From NCBI GenBank assembly GCA_934500875.1, contig CAKSTL010000005.1, positions 110,130 through 174,129 on the forward strand: 64,000 nt of DNA. Direction: 5' to 3'. The DNA comes from an uncultured Clostridia bacterium. Its GTDB lineage: Bacteria; Bacillota; Clostridia; UMGS1810. The notes beneath the pieces were generated by a model that saw nothing but the letters and a program-made list of their open reading frames with translations, was not told where the DNA came from and searched no databases. The position numbers were made by a program, and so were the translations under genes. Numbering within the stretch: the stretch's first letter is position 1; each line of letters opens with the position of its first letter. Below, piece by piece: positions 1-8,382 of this stretch.

Positions 1-2
1 TT

Positions 3-959
3 CTCTTGACGGTGACGGTTTATGCTGCGTCTGAACGCACACCTTCCGTATCCGGCGGCGACCGAGCTTTGTTTTCAAACATCACTGTAACACAAAAGGT
101 TGTCGATTTGCTCGAAAACGGCATATCCGTCCGTAAAACGGATAATTCCTTTACAGGCATTGAAAGTTTTGCTCTCGGCAGAACAAAAAGGGTTGTCATT
201 GACGACGGTGCAAACGTAAAGGAAATTTACACATCAAAAACTTATGTAGGTCAGCTTATTGAGGACGGAAGCATAAAGTATACAAGCGATTTTGATTTTA
301 TTGACGCTGCGCCCGACGCAGTTATCACAAACAATCTTAAAATCGGCGTGACGCACGTGACTTCCGAAAGCTATAAAACCGAGTTCGACATTCCGTACAA
401 CACTGTTACCGAGTATGACAATACACTTCGCATAGGCGAAACGGTTGTTGTGCAGGAGGGTGAGAACGGCAAAAAAGAAGAAAATGTTGAAATTGTTTAT
501 CACAACGGCGTTGAGTTTGATAAAAAGGTTTCGCAAACAGTCGTAAAAGAGGCAAAGAACAAAATTGTAAAAATCGGCACGCTCGAATACGAGCCTGTTC
601 AGCCTCAGATTGTAGAGCCTGTTTCAAGTGCGGCGGTCGAGGAGAGCGCAAAGCCCGCCCCCGTAAAATTTAAGGCTTCGGCATATTGTGCGTGCAGAGC
701 GTGCTGCGGAAAATCTAACGGCATTACAGCCTCGGGCACGAAGGCGGCATACGGCACTGTTGCGGTTGACCCTAAAGTTATTCCGCTCGGCACAAAGTTA
801 TATATCGAAGCGTCCGACGGCTCGTTTATTTACGGCGAGTGCGTTGCGGCAGATACCGGCGGCGCAATTAAGGGAAACAGGGTTGATTTGTTTTTCCCGA
901 GCCATTCCGAGGCGTTAAACTTCGGCAGACGCACCGTTGACGTTTACATTTTGGGATAA
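3..959 (+). CDS. YabE-like protein: DUF348, G5 and 3D domains (5' end cut by window edge)
   Basis: Probable secreted cell-wall-remodelling protein of the YabE type. The reading frame is open to the left edge and the first residues (LLTVTVYAA) look like the end of a signal peptide, so only the leader is missing. About residues 20-125 resemble DUF348 repeats and about 130-195 a G5 domain. After a linker rich in Pro, Glu and Val, residues 220-317 form a 3D domain carrying the three conserved Asp (VAVDP, AADTGG, RVDLFF) typical of MltA/resuscitation-factor-like lytic enzymes. A Cys-containing CACRACCG stretch precedes it, as often seen in clostridial 3D proteins. The role in peptidoglycan turnover is family knowledge. 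A hairpin terminator follows. Confidence 0.85.
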   Translation, partial: LLTVTVYAASERTPSVSGGDRALFSNITVTQKVVDLLENGISVRKTDNSFTGIESFALGRTKRVVIDDGANVKEIYTSKTYVGQLIEDGSIKYTSDFDFIDAAPDAVITNNLKIGVTHVTSESYKTEFDIPYNTVTEYDNTLRIGETVVVQEGENGKKEENVEIVYHNGVEFDKKVSQTVVKEAKNKIVKIGTLEYEPVQPQIVEPVSSAAVEESAKPAPVKFKASAYCACRACCGKSNGITASGTKAAYGTVAVDPKVIPLGTKLYIEASDGSFIYGECVAADTGGAIKGNRVDLFFPSHSEALNFGRRTVDVYILG

Positions 960-993
960 TTTTATTTTTGATAAAAAGGATTGCGAAATTTTT

Positions 994-1025
994 AAGGATT
1001 GCAAATTTTTGCAGTCCTTTTTTGC
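994..1025 (+). terminator. Rho-independent terminator after the 3D-domain gene
   Basis: The arms AAGGATTGC and GCAGTCCTT pair with one G-U wobble around an 8-nt loop and run into a T-rich tract. A second copy of AAGGATTGC just upstream (977-985) could compete for the 3' arm. Confidence 0.75.
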
Positions 1026-1043
1026 GCCTTCTTTAAAAAACTA

Positions 1044-1072
1044 TTGCAAAAAATAAATAAATGTGTTATAAT
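1044..1072 (+). promoter_or_regulatory. Sigma-A-type promoter for eda
   Basis: TTGCAA (1044-1049) and TATAAT (1067-1072) are separated by exactly 17 nt, just after the upstream terminator and 32 nt before the eda start codon. Confidence 0.75.
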
Positions 1073-1104
1073 TTCTTCATATATGGTGAAAGGAAGTATA
1101 AAAA

Positions 1105-1758
1105 ATGGAGAAGCAAAAAGTTATTCAAAAAATTAAGGACGCAGGCATTGTGGCAGTTGTCAGAGCAGAAAACGGAGAGAGTGCAAAAAAAATATCTGAC
1201 GCTTGCCTTGAGGGCGGTGTACCGGCAATCGAGCTTACGTTTACCGTTCCCGGCGCTCACAGAGTTATAGAGCAGCTTGCGGCAGAGTACAAAAACGGAG
1301 AGATGATTCTCGGCGCAGGCACTGTTTTGGACGCTGAAACCGCAAGAATTGCCATTCTTTCGGGCGCACAGTACATAGTAAGCCCTTATTACGACGAGGC
1401 TACGGTTCGTCTTTGCAACCGATACGCAGTTCCGTGTATGCCCGGCGTTATGACAATCAAAGACGTTGTTGCCGCTCTTGAAATGGGCGTTGACATTATA
1501 AAACTGTTCCCCGGCGACACATTCGGCCCCGGTATGGTTAAGGCTATAAAAGGACCCATTCCTCAGGCAAACATTATGCCCACGGGCGGTGTTGACGTAA
1601 ACAACGTTGCACAGTGGATTAAAGCAGGCGTTGTAGCAGTAGGCGCAGGCAGCTCGCTTACAAAGGGCGCAAAAACAGGCGATTACAAGGCTATTACCCA
1701 GGTCGGCAAACAGTTTGTTGAGAACATTAAAAATGCACGTGCCGCTTTGGCAAAATAA
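1105..1758 (+). CDS. eda: KDPG/KHG aldolase (bifunctional)
   Basis: Class I aldolase splitting 2-keto-3-deoxy-6-phosphogluconate into pyruvate and glyceraldehyde-3-phosphate, and 4-hydroxy-2-oxoglutarate into pyruvate and glyoxylate; cytosolic. At 217 aa it is the usual family size, a TIM barrel. The Schiff-base lysine is K133 in the IIKLFPG motif; the other landmarks are VVRAEN (near residue 20), IELTFT (42-47), GAGTV (70-74) and the phosphate-binding MPTGGV loop. It is monocistronic with its own promoter. In a pectin user it would serve the terminal step of galacturonate catabolism, which fits the right-hand part of the window. The start is ATG with a GAAAGGA ribosome-binding site. Confidence 0.93.
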   Translation: MEKQKVIQKIKDAGIVAVVRAENGESAKKISDACLEGGVPAIELTFTVPGAHRVIEQLAAEYKNGEMILGAGTVLDAETARIAILSGAQYIVSPYYDEATVRLCNRYAVPCMPGVMTIKDVVAALEMGVDIIKLFPGDTFGPGMVKAIKGPIPQANIMPTGGVDVNNVAQWIKAGVVAVGAGSSLTKGAKTGDYKAITQVGKQFVENIKNARAALAK

Positions 1759-1829
1759 TTTTTTCTGTACGGTTTACAGGACAGTTAAAATGATAAAATG
1801 TTCCTAAGATATACTTTGGGAGGATAAAA

Positions 1830-2960
1830 ATGGCAAAGAAAGAAGATAAGAAAATAACCGTCATAGACGCTAACGTTGAAGGACGTGACAAGGCAATAGC
1901 GGAGGCAATCCGCCAGATTGACAAAAAATACGGCGAAGGTGCAATTATGCGCCTCGGTTCGGCTCCGCTCAAAGAAGTGGACGTAATCCCCACCGGTGCG
2001 CTGTGTGTTGACATTGCGCTCGGCATAGGCGGTATTCCGAGAGGAAGGGTTACCGAAATTTACGGCCCCGAATCGTCGGGTAAAACCACCGTGTCGCTCC
2101 ATATTATTGCAGAGGCGCAAAAAAGAGGCGGTGAGGTTGCGTTTATTGACGCAGAGCACGCTCTTGACCCTGTTTATGCGCGAAAACTCGGCGTTGACGT
2201 TGACAAGCTTATTGTTTCGCAGCCCGATTCGGGTGACGACGCACTTGAAATATGCGAGGCGCTTGCACGAAGCAATGCGTTTGACTTAATTGTTATAGAC
2301 TCGGTTGCCGCACTTGTTCCAAAGGCGGAAATTGCGGGTCTTATGGGAGATTCGTTTGTGGGTCTGCACGCAAGGCTTATGTCGCAGGCTTTAAGAAAGC
2401 TTACGCCTATTTTGAGCAAAAGCAATACGGCTGCCATTTTTATTAACCAAATCCGTGAAAAAGTCGGCACTATGTACGGCAACCCCGAAACCACAACCGG
2501 CGGACGTGCGCTTAAGTTTTATTCGTCTATCCGCATTGAGGTGCGCAGGGGCGAGCCTATCAAGGTTGGCGACCAGAAAATTGGTAATCTTACCAAGGTT
2601 AAAATTGTTAAAAATAAAATGGCGCCTCCGTTTAAAGAGGCGGAATTTGACATTATCTACGGCGAGGGTATTTCAAAAGAGGGCTGCGTAATAGATGCCG
2701 CCGTGTCGTATGATATCATCAAAAAGAGCGGTTCGTGGTTCTCGTATGAGGGCGACAGAATCGGTCAGGGAAAAGAAAAGGTTAAGCTTTATTTAAAAGA
2801 GCACGAGGGTCTTATTGACGAAATTTCAAATAAGGTTATCGAGGCTCATAAAGAGGCAATGGAAAAACAGCGTCAGGCAAACAAATACGCTGAAAAAACC
2901 GTTGAAAAAGAGGATGAAGCAAAGCCGGAAGAAGCTTCTTACGACGGCGGAGATGAATAA
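1830..2960 (+). CDS. recA: DNA recombinase RecA
   Basis: ATP-dependent strand-exchange protein and SOS co-protease. The 376-aa protein has the Walker A GPESSGKT at residues 79-86, the Walker B LIVIDSVAAL and the loop-2 segment GNPETTTGGRALKF, with an acidic Lys/Glu-rich C-terminal tail typical of RecA. The start ATG follows a strong GGGAGG. The gene heads a recA-recX-rimO-pgsA operon and shares one base with recX (TAATG). I saw no clear LexA box in the 70-nt upstream gap, so SOS control cannot be shown here. The nearest promoter-like elements have poor spacing. Confidence 0.98.
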   Translation: MAKKEDKKITVIDANVEGRDKAIAEAIRQIDKKYGEGAIMRLGSAPLKEVDVIPTGALCVDIALGIGGIPRGRVTEIYGPESSGKTTVSLHIIAEAQKRGGEVAFIDAEHALDPVYARKLGVDVDKLIVSQPDSGDDALEICEALARSNAFDLIVIDSVAALVPKAEIAGLMGDSFVGLHARLMSQALRKLTPILSKSNTAAIFINQIREKVGTMYGNPETTTGGRALKFYSSIRIEVRRGEPIKVGDQKIGNLTKVKIVKNKMAPPFKEAEFDIIYGEGISKEGCVIDAAVSYDIIKKSGSWFSYEGDRIGQGKEKVKLYLKEHEGLIDEISNKVIEAHKEAMEKQRQANKYAEKTVEKEDEAKPEEASYDGGDE

Positions 2961-3571
2961 TGAAAATTACAGACATCACGCCGCAAAAGCATAATAAAAA
3001 CAGAGTATCGGTGTTTGTTGACGGAAAGTATTCGTTTTCGCTCGACAGCGCCGATATGGTGCGTTTGAAGGTTAAAACGGGAAACGAAATTACCGAAAGT
3101 GAGATTGAAATTTTAAAAAAAGAATGTAATCTTTCCAAGGCAATGTCCCGTCTTATGCAGGTTATAAACCGCAAGGCGGCAAGCAAAAAAATGCTGTCGG
3201 ACGACCTTTACAAGCACGGCTTTGACAGAGAAATTATCGATATTGCAATCGACGAATTTGAACGGCTCGGCTATATCGACGACGAGCAGTTTGCGCTTGA
3301 ATATGCAAAAGCGGCTTATTCGTTCAAGCACCACGGAAAAATACGGATTGTGTCTGACCTTGTGTATAAAGGCGTTGCGAGGGATATTGCGCAAAACGTT
3401 GTGGATGACCTTGACGAGGACGAGAGCGAAAGTATTGAAGAAATTATCCGTCAGCGTTTTATGGATGTTGATTTTTCCGATTATAAAGAAAAACAGCGTG
3501 TTGTGCGCTATTTTGCCTCAAGAGGGTTTAATTTTTCCGATATTTTTGCGGTTATCGACAAGTTCAGATGA
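2960..3571 (+). CDS. recX: Regulatory protein RecX
   Basis: Modulator of RecA filament dynamics and co-protease activity. The 203-aa protein is slightly longer than proteobacterial RecX, as in many Firmicutes, and is built of helical three-helix repeats. The first carries KAMSRLMQVINRKAASKKML and the second DIAIDEFERLGYIDDEQFA, which is the RecX hallmark. A beta-rich N-terminal extension of about 60 residues precedes them. Its ATG overlaps the recA stop codon by one base, so it is translationally coupled to its partner. The position directly after recA supports the assignment. Confidence 0.93.
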   Translation: MKITDITPQKHNKNRVSVFVDGKYSFSLDSADMVRLKVKTGNEITESEIEILKKECNLSKAMSRLMQVINRKAASKKMLSDDLYKHGFDREIIDIAIDEFERLGYIDDEQFALEYAKAAYSFKHHGKIRIVSDLVYKGVARDIAQNVVDDLDEDESESIEEIIRQRFMDVDFSDYKEKQRVVRYFASRGFNFSDIFAVIDKFR

Positions 3572-3589
3572 ATTTAAGGAGTTTTTGAT

Positions 3590-4918
3590 TTGAAGAAAAA
3601 AATAGGGTTTGTTTCGCTCGGATGTGCAAAAAATCTTACCGATACCGAAACAATGCTTGCACTTTTGAAAAATGAAAACTACATAATCACGCCCGACGCA
3701 GACGACGCAGACGTTATTGTTATAAACACCTGTGCGTTTATTGACAGCGCAAAGGAGGAGTCGATTAACACCATTCTTGAAATGGCAGAAAAAAAGAAGG
3801 CAAAATGCGAGCTTTTGGTTGTTGCCGGCTGTCTTGCGCAAAGGTATGCGGACGATATAAAAAAAGAAATTCCCGAGGCGGATATAATACTGGGCACAAA
3901 CGATTATCCGCATATTGCCGAGGCGATTGACGATTTTTACAAAAAAGGGAAAAAGGACGTTTTTGTAAGCGGCGCAAACGAGCACGTTACAGACGAGCTT
4001 CCCCGTGAGATTTCAACTCCTGCGCATTATGCGTATCTTAAAATTGCCGACGGCTGCGATAATTTCTGCACTTACTGCATTATTCCCAAACTCAGGGGAA
4101 AGTACCGTTCACGAAGCTTGCAGAGCATTGTGAGCGAGGCAAAGTCTTTGGCTGAAAGGGGCGTAAAAGAGATTATTCTTGTTGCGCAGGATACGGCGTA
4201 TTACGGTTGTGATAACGGAAAAAGCGAGCTTTGCACCCTTCTTGAAAGTCTTTCCGAAATTGACGGTATCAGGTGGATAAGGCTTCAGTATTGCTATCCC
4301 GAAAACATTACCGACGATTTGATAGATGAAATTGCGAAAAATGAAAAAGTTGTAAATTATATAGATATGCCGCTTCAGCACGTAAGCGACAGAATTTTGA
4401 AGAAAATGGGAAGAAAAAGCAGTTTTTGCGAGATAAACAGTCTTATTGACAAGTTAAGAGCAAAAATCCCCGATATTTCAATAAGAACCTCGCTGATTGC
4501 GGGATTTCCCGGAGAAACAAAAGAAGATTTTGAAATTTTAAAAGGTTTTCTTGCCGATAAAAAACTTGACAAAGTCGGCGTTTTCACATATTCGAGAGAA
4601 GAAGGCACACCTGCGGCAGGTTTTGACAATCAGATTGACGATTTCGAAAAGGAAAGCCGCAAAAATGAGCTTATGGAGCTGCAAAACAAAATTTCGCTTG
4701 AAAAAAACAAGGCGAAAATCGGCAAAACTGCCTGTGCAATAATCGATTTCTATGACGAAGGCGAGCTTTGCTATATCGGCAGAACATACGGCGATACGCC
4801 GGACGTGGACGAGTGTGCGTATATCTACAGCGCATATGAGCTTGCGAGCGGCGATATCGTAAAAATAAAGGTGCTTGACGCACACGATTATGACATAACG
4901 GGGGAGGTAATTCTGTGA
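3590..4918 (+). CDS. rimO: Ribosomal protein uS12 methylthiotransferase RimO
   Basis: Radical-SAM enzyme that methylthiolates an aspartate of ribosomal protein S12. The 442-aa protein has three N-terminal cluster cysteines (C12 in LGCAKN, C48 in NTCAF, C81 in AGCLAQRY) and the SAM-cluster motif C156-x3-C160-x2-C163 (DGCDNFCTYCIIP). A C-terminal TRAM-like domain follows. LGCAKN at the N-terminus marks RimO rather than MiaB. The start is an unusual TTG preceded by AAGGAG with good spacing. The gene overlaps pgsA by 4 nt (GTGA). A RimO-PgsA neighbourhood is common in Clostridia. Confidence 0.95.
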   Translation: MKKKIGFVSLGCAKNLTDTETMLALLKNENYIITPDADDADVIVINTCAFIDSAKEESINTILEMAEKKKAKCELLVVAGCLAQRYADDIKKEIPEADIILGTNDYPHIAEAIDDFYKKGKKDVFVSGANEHVTDELPREISTPAHYAYLKIADGCDNFCTYCIIPKLRGKYRSRSLQSIVSEAKSLAERGVKEIILVAQDTAYYGCDNGKSELCTLLESLSEIDGIRWIRLQYCYPENITDDLIDEIAKNEKVVNYIDMPLQHVSDRILKKMGRKSSFCEINSLIDKLRAKIPDISIRTSLIAGFPGETKEDFEILKGFLADKKLDKVGVFTYSREEGTPAAGFDNQIDDFEKESRKNELMELQNKISLEKNKAKIGKTACAIIDFYDEGELCYIGRTYGDTPDVDECAYIYSAYELASGDIVKIKVLDAHDYDITGEVIL

Positions 4919-5457
4919 ACTTGCCAAATAAAATTACGCTTGCACGAATATTTTTAATTCCGCTGTTTATAGCGGTGCTTATGACAAGAGGCTTTATGTT
5001 CTGCGATATTGCTTCGGCACTGATTTTTGCCGTTGCGGCGCTTACCGACGGCATTGACGGTTACCTTGCCCGAAAAAACAATCAGGTTACAGATCTCGGC
5101 AAGTTTTTGGACCCGATTGCCGACAAGCTTCTTATTGCTTCGGCGCTTATATGCCTTGTGGAGCTTCAGAGAATACCGGCATATATGGCGATTATCATTA
5201 TCGCACGTGAGTTTATCGTGACGGGGTTAAGAATTGTGGCTATTTCAAACGGCGTTGTTATGGCGGCTGAAATGACGGGGAAAATCAAAACCGTAATTCA
5301 GATTATTGCAACGGTTATTACGCTTCTTTTCCCGAACGTTCCGGTATTCGGCACAACGCTCGGATGGGTTGCAATGCTTATTGCAACGCTTTTTACAATA
5401 TATTCGGGCTATGTTTACCTTTCCAAAAACTGGGATATGGTTATAAATTCCAAATAA
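4915..5457 (+). CDS. pgsA: CDP-diacylglycerol-glycerol-3-phosphate 3-phosphatidyltransferase
   Basis: Membrane enzyme making phosphatidylglycerol phosphate from CDP-diacylglycerol and glycerol-3-phosphate. The 180-aa protein has several membrane helices and the CDP-alcohol phosphotransferase signature, seen as DGIDGYLARK followed by GKFLDPIADK, which supplies the paired aspartates that bind metal and substrate. The start is GTG, overlapping the rimO stop. It is the last gene of the recA operon, with a strong terminator 20 nt downstream. Confidence 0.95.
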   Translation: MNLPNKITLARIFLIPLFIAVLMTRGFMFCDIASALIFAVAALTDGIDGYLARKNNQVTDLGKFLDPIADKLLIASALICLVELQRIPAYMAIIIIAREFIVTGLRIVAISNGVVMAAEMTGKIKTVIQIIATVITLLFPNVPVFGTTLGWVAMLIATLFTIYSGYVYLSKNWDMVINSK

Positions 5458-5477
5458 ATTTTATACAAAAAACATAT

Positions 5478-5515
5478 AAAAGTGATATTTTTAAGACGAA
5501 AAATATCACTTTTTC
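5478..5515 (+). terminator. Strong Rho-independent terminator after pgsA
   Basis: A perfect 15-bp stem (AAAAGTGATATTTTT and its complement) with a 6-nt loop (AAGACG) ends in a T run. It closes the recA-recX-rimO-pgsA operon. The A/T flanks make it potentially bidirectional. Confidence 0.9.
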
Positions 5516-5534
5516 ACATAATAATATAAAAAAT

Positions 5535-5563
5535 TTGATTTTTTGCGCATAGTATGATAAAAT
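5535..5563 (+). promoter_or_regulatory. Promoter for thrC
   Basis: TTGATT (5535-5540) and TAAAAT (5558-5563) are spaced by 17 nt, between the terminator and thrC. The same GATAAAAT form of -10 box recurs upstream of citrate synthase. No T-box-like leader is visible. Confidence 0.55.
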
Positions 5564-5609
5564 GTTGAAAAATCGGTCATTCAACCTTATTTTGAAAGGA
5601 CGAAAAAAG

Positions 5610-7103
5610 ATGAAATATATCAGCACCAGAAGCGATAAATACGTATACGAAAGCGCCGCGGCAATAAAAATGGGAATTGCCCCGGACGGAGGACTTTTTG
5701 TGCCCGAAAAAATTCCTTGCGTCACAAAAGACGAAATAGAGGGCTTTGCAAATCTTACTTATCCCGAGCTTGCAAAAAAAATTCTTTCGCTCTATCTTAC
5801 CGATTACACCGATGATGAGCTTTCGGAGTGTGTAAAAGGGGCGTATGAAAGCGGAAAATTTGAGTCCGACGCTGTTGCGCCGCTTCATAAGCTTGACGAA
5901 AAGGTGTCGGTTCTGGAGCTGTGGCACGGTCCCACCTGTGCGTTTAAGGATATGGCGCTTCAGATTTTGCCGCATTTTTTGGTTAAGGCAATCAAAAAAA
6001 CCGGCGAGGACAGAGATGTCATAATTCTGGTTGCAACGTCCGGAGATACCGGCAAAGCGGCTTTGGAAGGCTTTAAGGACGTTAAAAACACAAAAATTCA
6101 GGTGTTTTATCCTGTTTGCGGCGTATCGAAAATTCAAAAGCTGCAAATGGCAACGCAGGACGGCTCAAATGTCAGCGTTATTTCGGTTGACGGCAATTTT
6201 GACGACGCACAGACAGGCGTTAAGAAAATTTTCGGAAACGAGGAATGTATAAACGAAGCCGCAGACTTAGGCTATGTTTTCTCCAGCGCAAATTCCATTA
6301 ACTGGGGAAGGCTTGTTCCGCAGATTGTTTATTATTTTTACGCATATGCAACGCTTGTTAAAAACGGCGAAATAAAATGCGGCGACAAAATAAACATTGT
6401 TGTTCCCACGGGCAACTTCGGAAACATCCTTGCGGCGTATTACGCAAAGGAAATGGGTCTTTTTGTTGACAGGCTGATATGCGCCTCCAACAGCAACAAT
6501 GTGCTTACCGACTTTATAAAAACGGGCACATATGACAGAAACAGAAAGTTTGAAACCACAATTTCGCCTTCTATGGATATCCTTATTTCAAGCAACCTCG
6601 AAAGGCTTTTGTTCCATATGTCAAAAGGAGATTTCAAGCTTGTAAAAGAATATATGACCCTCCTTTCAACTGACGGAAAATACAGCGTAAACAGTGAAAT
6701 TTTTGATAAAATCAAAAGCGTATTTTCGGCAGACTGCTGCGACGACTGCGGCACAAAGAAAACCATAAGGGATACGTTTGAAAAATACGGCTACACAATA
6801 GATACGCACACTGCGGTTGCGAAAAACGTTTACGATAAATTCGAGTCGGAGAATAAGTCCGATACAAAAACCGTTATCGCATCCACCGCAAATCCTTATA
6901 AATTCAATAAGGCAGTGCTTGAGGCAATTTGCGATACTCCCCTTCCCGAAGGCGAATTTGAGCTTATTGACCTGTTGTGCGAAAAAAGCAAACTTCCCGT
7001 TCCCAAATCGCTCTCGGGTCTTAAAAGCAAGTTTATCCGCTTCAACACCGTTTGCGGCAAGGACGCTTTGTGGGCGGAAACCAAAAAATTCTTGACAAAA
7101 TAG
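5610..7103 (+). CDS. thrC: Threonine synthase
   Basis: PLP enzyme converting O-phosphohomoserine to threonine. The protein is 497 aa from the ATG at 5610, chosen because GAAAGGA lies correctly before it; an in-frame ATG at 5562 has no such site. The N-terminal landmark is STRS, the PLP lysine sits in CAFKDMALQ, the phosphate-binding region is ATSGDTGKAAL, and the substrate loop is PTGNFGNILAAYYAK. The long form of about 500 aa matches the class with an N-terminal extension. The gene is monocistronic by position; its last codons contain the -35 box of the next promoter. Confidence 0.95.
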   Translation: MKYISTRSDKYVYESAAAIKMGIAPDGGLFVPEKIPCVTKDEIEGFANLTYPELAKKILSLYLTDYTDDELSECVKGAYESGKFESDAVAPLHKLDEKVSVLELWHGPTCAFKDMALQILPHFLVKAIKKTGEDRDVIILVATSGDTGKAALEGFKDVKNTKIQVFYPVCGVSKIQKLQMATQDGSNVSVISVDGNFDDAQTGVKKIFGNEECINEAADLGYVFSSANSINWGRLVPQIVYYFYAYATLVKNGEIKCGDKINIVVPTGNFGNILAAYYAKEMGLFVDRLICASNSNNVLTDFIKTGTYDRNRKFETTISPSMDILISSNLERLLFHMSKGDFKLVKEYMTLLSTDGKYSVNSEIFDKIKSVFSADCCDDCGTKKTIRDTFEKYGYTIDTHTAVAKNVYDKFESENKSDTKTVIASTANPYKFNKAVLEAICDTPLPEGEFELIDLLCEKSKLPVPKSLSGLKSKFIRFNTVCGKDALWAETKKFLTK

Positions 7104-7120
7104 GCTTGTTCATTTATACT
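7092..7120 (+). promoter_or_regulatory. Consensus promoter of the aro operon leader
   Basis: TTGACA (7092-7097), lying inside the final codons of thrC, and TATACT (7115-7120) are spaced by exactly 17 nt. Transcription would start near 7127 and produce a leader of about 200 nt before aroB. Confidence 0.8.
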
Positions 7121-7148
7121 GTTTATATAAAAATACGGAGAAAAAATT

Positions 7149-7241
7149 ATGCTTACTCATTCTTTTGAAATTTACTTTATTATCACCCTGATTCTTTTTG
7201 GATTGGGTTACTTTGTGATAGAAAAAAATTTTTGCAAATGA
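7149..7241 (+). CDS. 30-aa mini-ORF in the aro leader (candidate leader peptide or small membrane protein)
   Basis: ATG preceded by CGGAG at good spacing, 31 codons including TGA. The peptide starts MLTHSFEIYF and ends VIEKNFCK. It contains five Phe and two Tyr in 30 residues, around a hydrophobic core that could also span a membrane. It sits between a consensus promoter and a terminator-like hairpin upstream of the aromatic amino-acid operon. Bases 7236-7242, overlapping its stop codon, are complementary to the 5' arm of the hairpin. That is the geometry of a translation-dependent attenuator. The alternative is a short membrane protein unrelated to control. No family is recognised. Confidence 0.55.
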   Translation: MLTHSFEIYFIITLILFGLGYFVIEKNFCK

Positions 7242-7274
7242 GTTTGAGCGTAAAAACAAATATCGCATTTAAAA

Positions 7275-7310
7275 AGCTCATTTACATTTTGTAAATGGGC
7301 TTATATTTTT
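7275..7310 (+). terminator. Terminator-like hairpin (candidate attenuator) before aroB
   Basis: AGCTCATTTACA (7275-7286 region) pairs with TGTAAATGGGCT (7290-7301 region), a 12-bp stem with one G-U wobble and a very short loop, followed by a T-rich run. It lies 20 nt before the aroB ribosome-binding site, inside the transcribed leader. It therefore either terminates the mini-ORF transcript or controls read-through into the aro operon. Confidence 0.75.
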
Positions 7311-7329
7311 ATAAAAGGGACTTGGTAAA

Positions 7330-8382
7330 ATGGTTATTAACGCAGCGGCAAGCACACGCAGCTATGACATAATTATCGAAAACGGAATTTTTGACAAAAT
7401 CGGCGGCATAATAAAAGATTTTTCAAACGGCGCAAAGGTGTTTTTTGTTATAGACGAAAACTTTTTCGATATCTTCGGCGAAAGGCTTAAAGCCATTATT
7501 TCGGGCAGCGGAATTGACTTTTTATACTATGTGCTTGAGTCGGGCGAAAAATCAAAATGCAAAGAAAAGCTTTTTGAAATTTATTCTTGTCTTGCAAAGC
7601 ACAAAATTTCAAGAAAAGATACCGTTGTTGCGCTGGGCGGCGGCGTTTGCGGCGACCTTGCGGGTTTTGCGGCGGCGACGTATCTCAGGGGCGTTAAGCT
7701 TATTCAAATTCCCACAACGCTTCTTGCCCAGGTTGACAGCTCGGTAGGCGGCAAGGTTGCAATCGACCTTCCCGAAGGAAAAAATCTTGTCGGAAATTTC
7801 TATCCTCCGCATATGGTAATTATCGACCCGACCCTTTTAAAAACCCTTCCCGAAAGCGTTTTTAACTGCGGTATGGCAGAGGTTATAAAGTACGGCGCAA
7901 TATATGACGCAAGCCTTTTTGATGCGCTTTGCGACAAAAAATATACCGAAAAAAACCTTGAAAAAATAATCGCAAGATGCGTTGATATAAAGCGCATTAT
8001 CGTGCAGAACGACGAGTTTGACACGGGCGAGCGAATGATTCTTAACTTCGGTCATACCTACGGTCACGTTGTTGAAAAGTATTTTAACTACGAAAAATAC
8101 AGCCACGGCGAGGCGGTGGCAATAGGAATGGCGCATATAACCAAAATTTCGCAGGATGCGGGCATTTCGGAAAAAGGCACTTACGAAAGGCTTTGCACAC
8201 TTTTAAAAACCTATTCTCTTATGTTTGACGACGTAAAAATTCCGTATGAGGCGGCAAAAGAAACGCTTCTTCTGGATAAAAAGAGCGAAACGGAGTATAT
8301 AAACTATATCGTTTTGGAAAAAATAGGAAAATGCAGGATTTTAAAGCTTAAAAAAGAGGATAATTTTTTATGGAAAAACTGA
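7330..8382 (+). CDS. aroB: 3-dehydroquinate synthase
   Basis: Second step of the shikimate pathway: DAHP to 3-dehydroquinate, using NAD and a divalent metal. The 350-aa protein has the NAD-binding GGGVCGDLAGF, the PTTLLAQVDSSVGGKVAID block, GMAEVIKYGA (metal Glu), NFGHTYGHVVE and SHGEAVAIGM (metal His residues), so the active site is complete. It is the first enzyme gene of a ten-gene operon. It overlaps aroA by 13 nt. DAHP synthase is not in the window. Confidence 0.97.
   Translation: MVINAAASTRSYDIIIENGIFDKIGGIIKDFSNGAKVFFVIDENFFDIFGERLKAIISGSGIDFLYYVLESGEKSKCKEKLFEIYSCLAKHKISRKDTVVALGGGVCGDLAGFAAATYLRGVKLIQIPTTLLAQVDSSVGGKVAIDLPEGKNLVGNFYPPHMVIIDPTLLKTLPESVFNCGMAEVIKYGAIYDASLFDALCDKKYTEKNLEKIIARCVDIKRIIVQNDEFDTGERMILNFGHTYGHVVEKYFNYEKYSHGEAVAIGMAHITKISQDAGISEKGTYERLCTLLKTYSLMFDDVKIPYEAAKETLLLDKKSETEYINYIVLEKIGKCRILKLKKEDNFLWKN

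Noticed and set aside
1759..1829. LexA box or good promoter before recA
   Set aside because: No GAAC-N4-GTTC-like palindrome was found, and TTTACA to GATAAAAT has only 15 nt spacing, so I did not list either.
5458..5609. T-box or riboswitch before thrC
   Set aside because: The gap is only 152 nt, mostly the pgsA terminator and a promoter; no T-box motif or specifier stem is visible.
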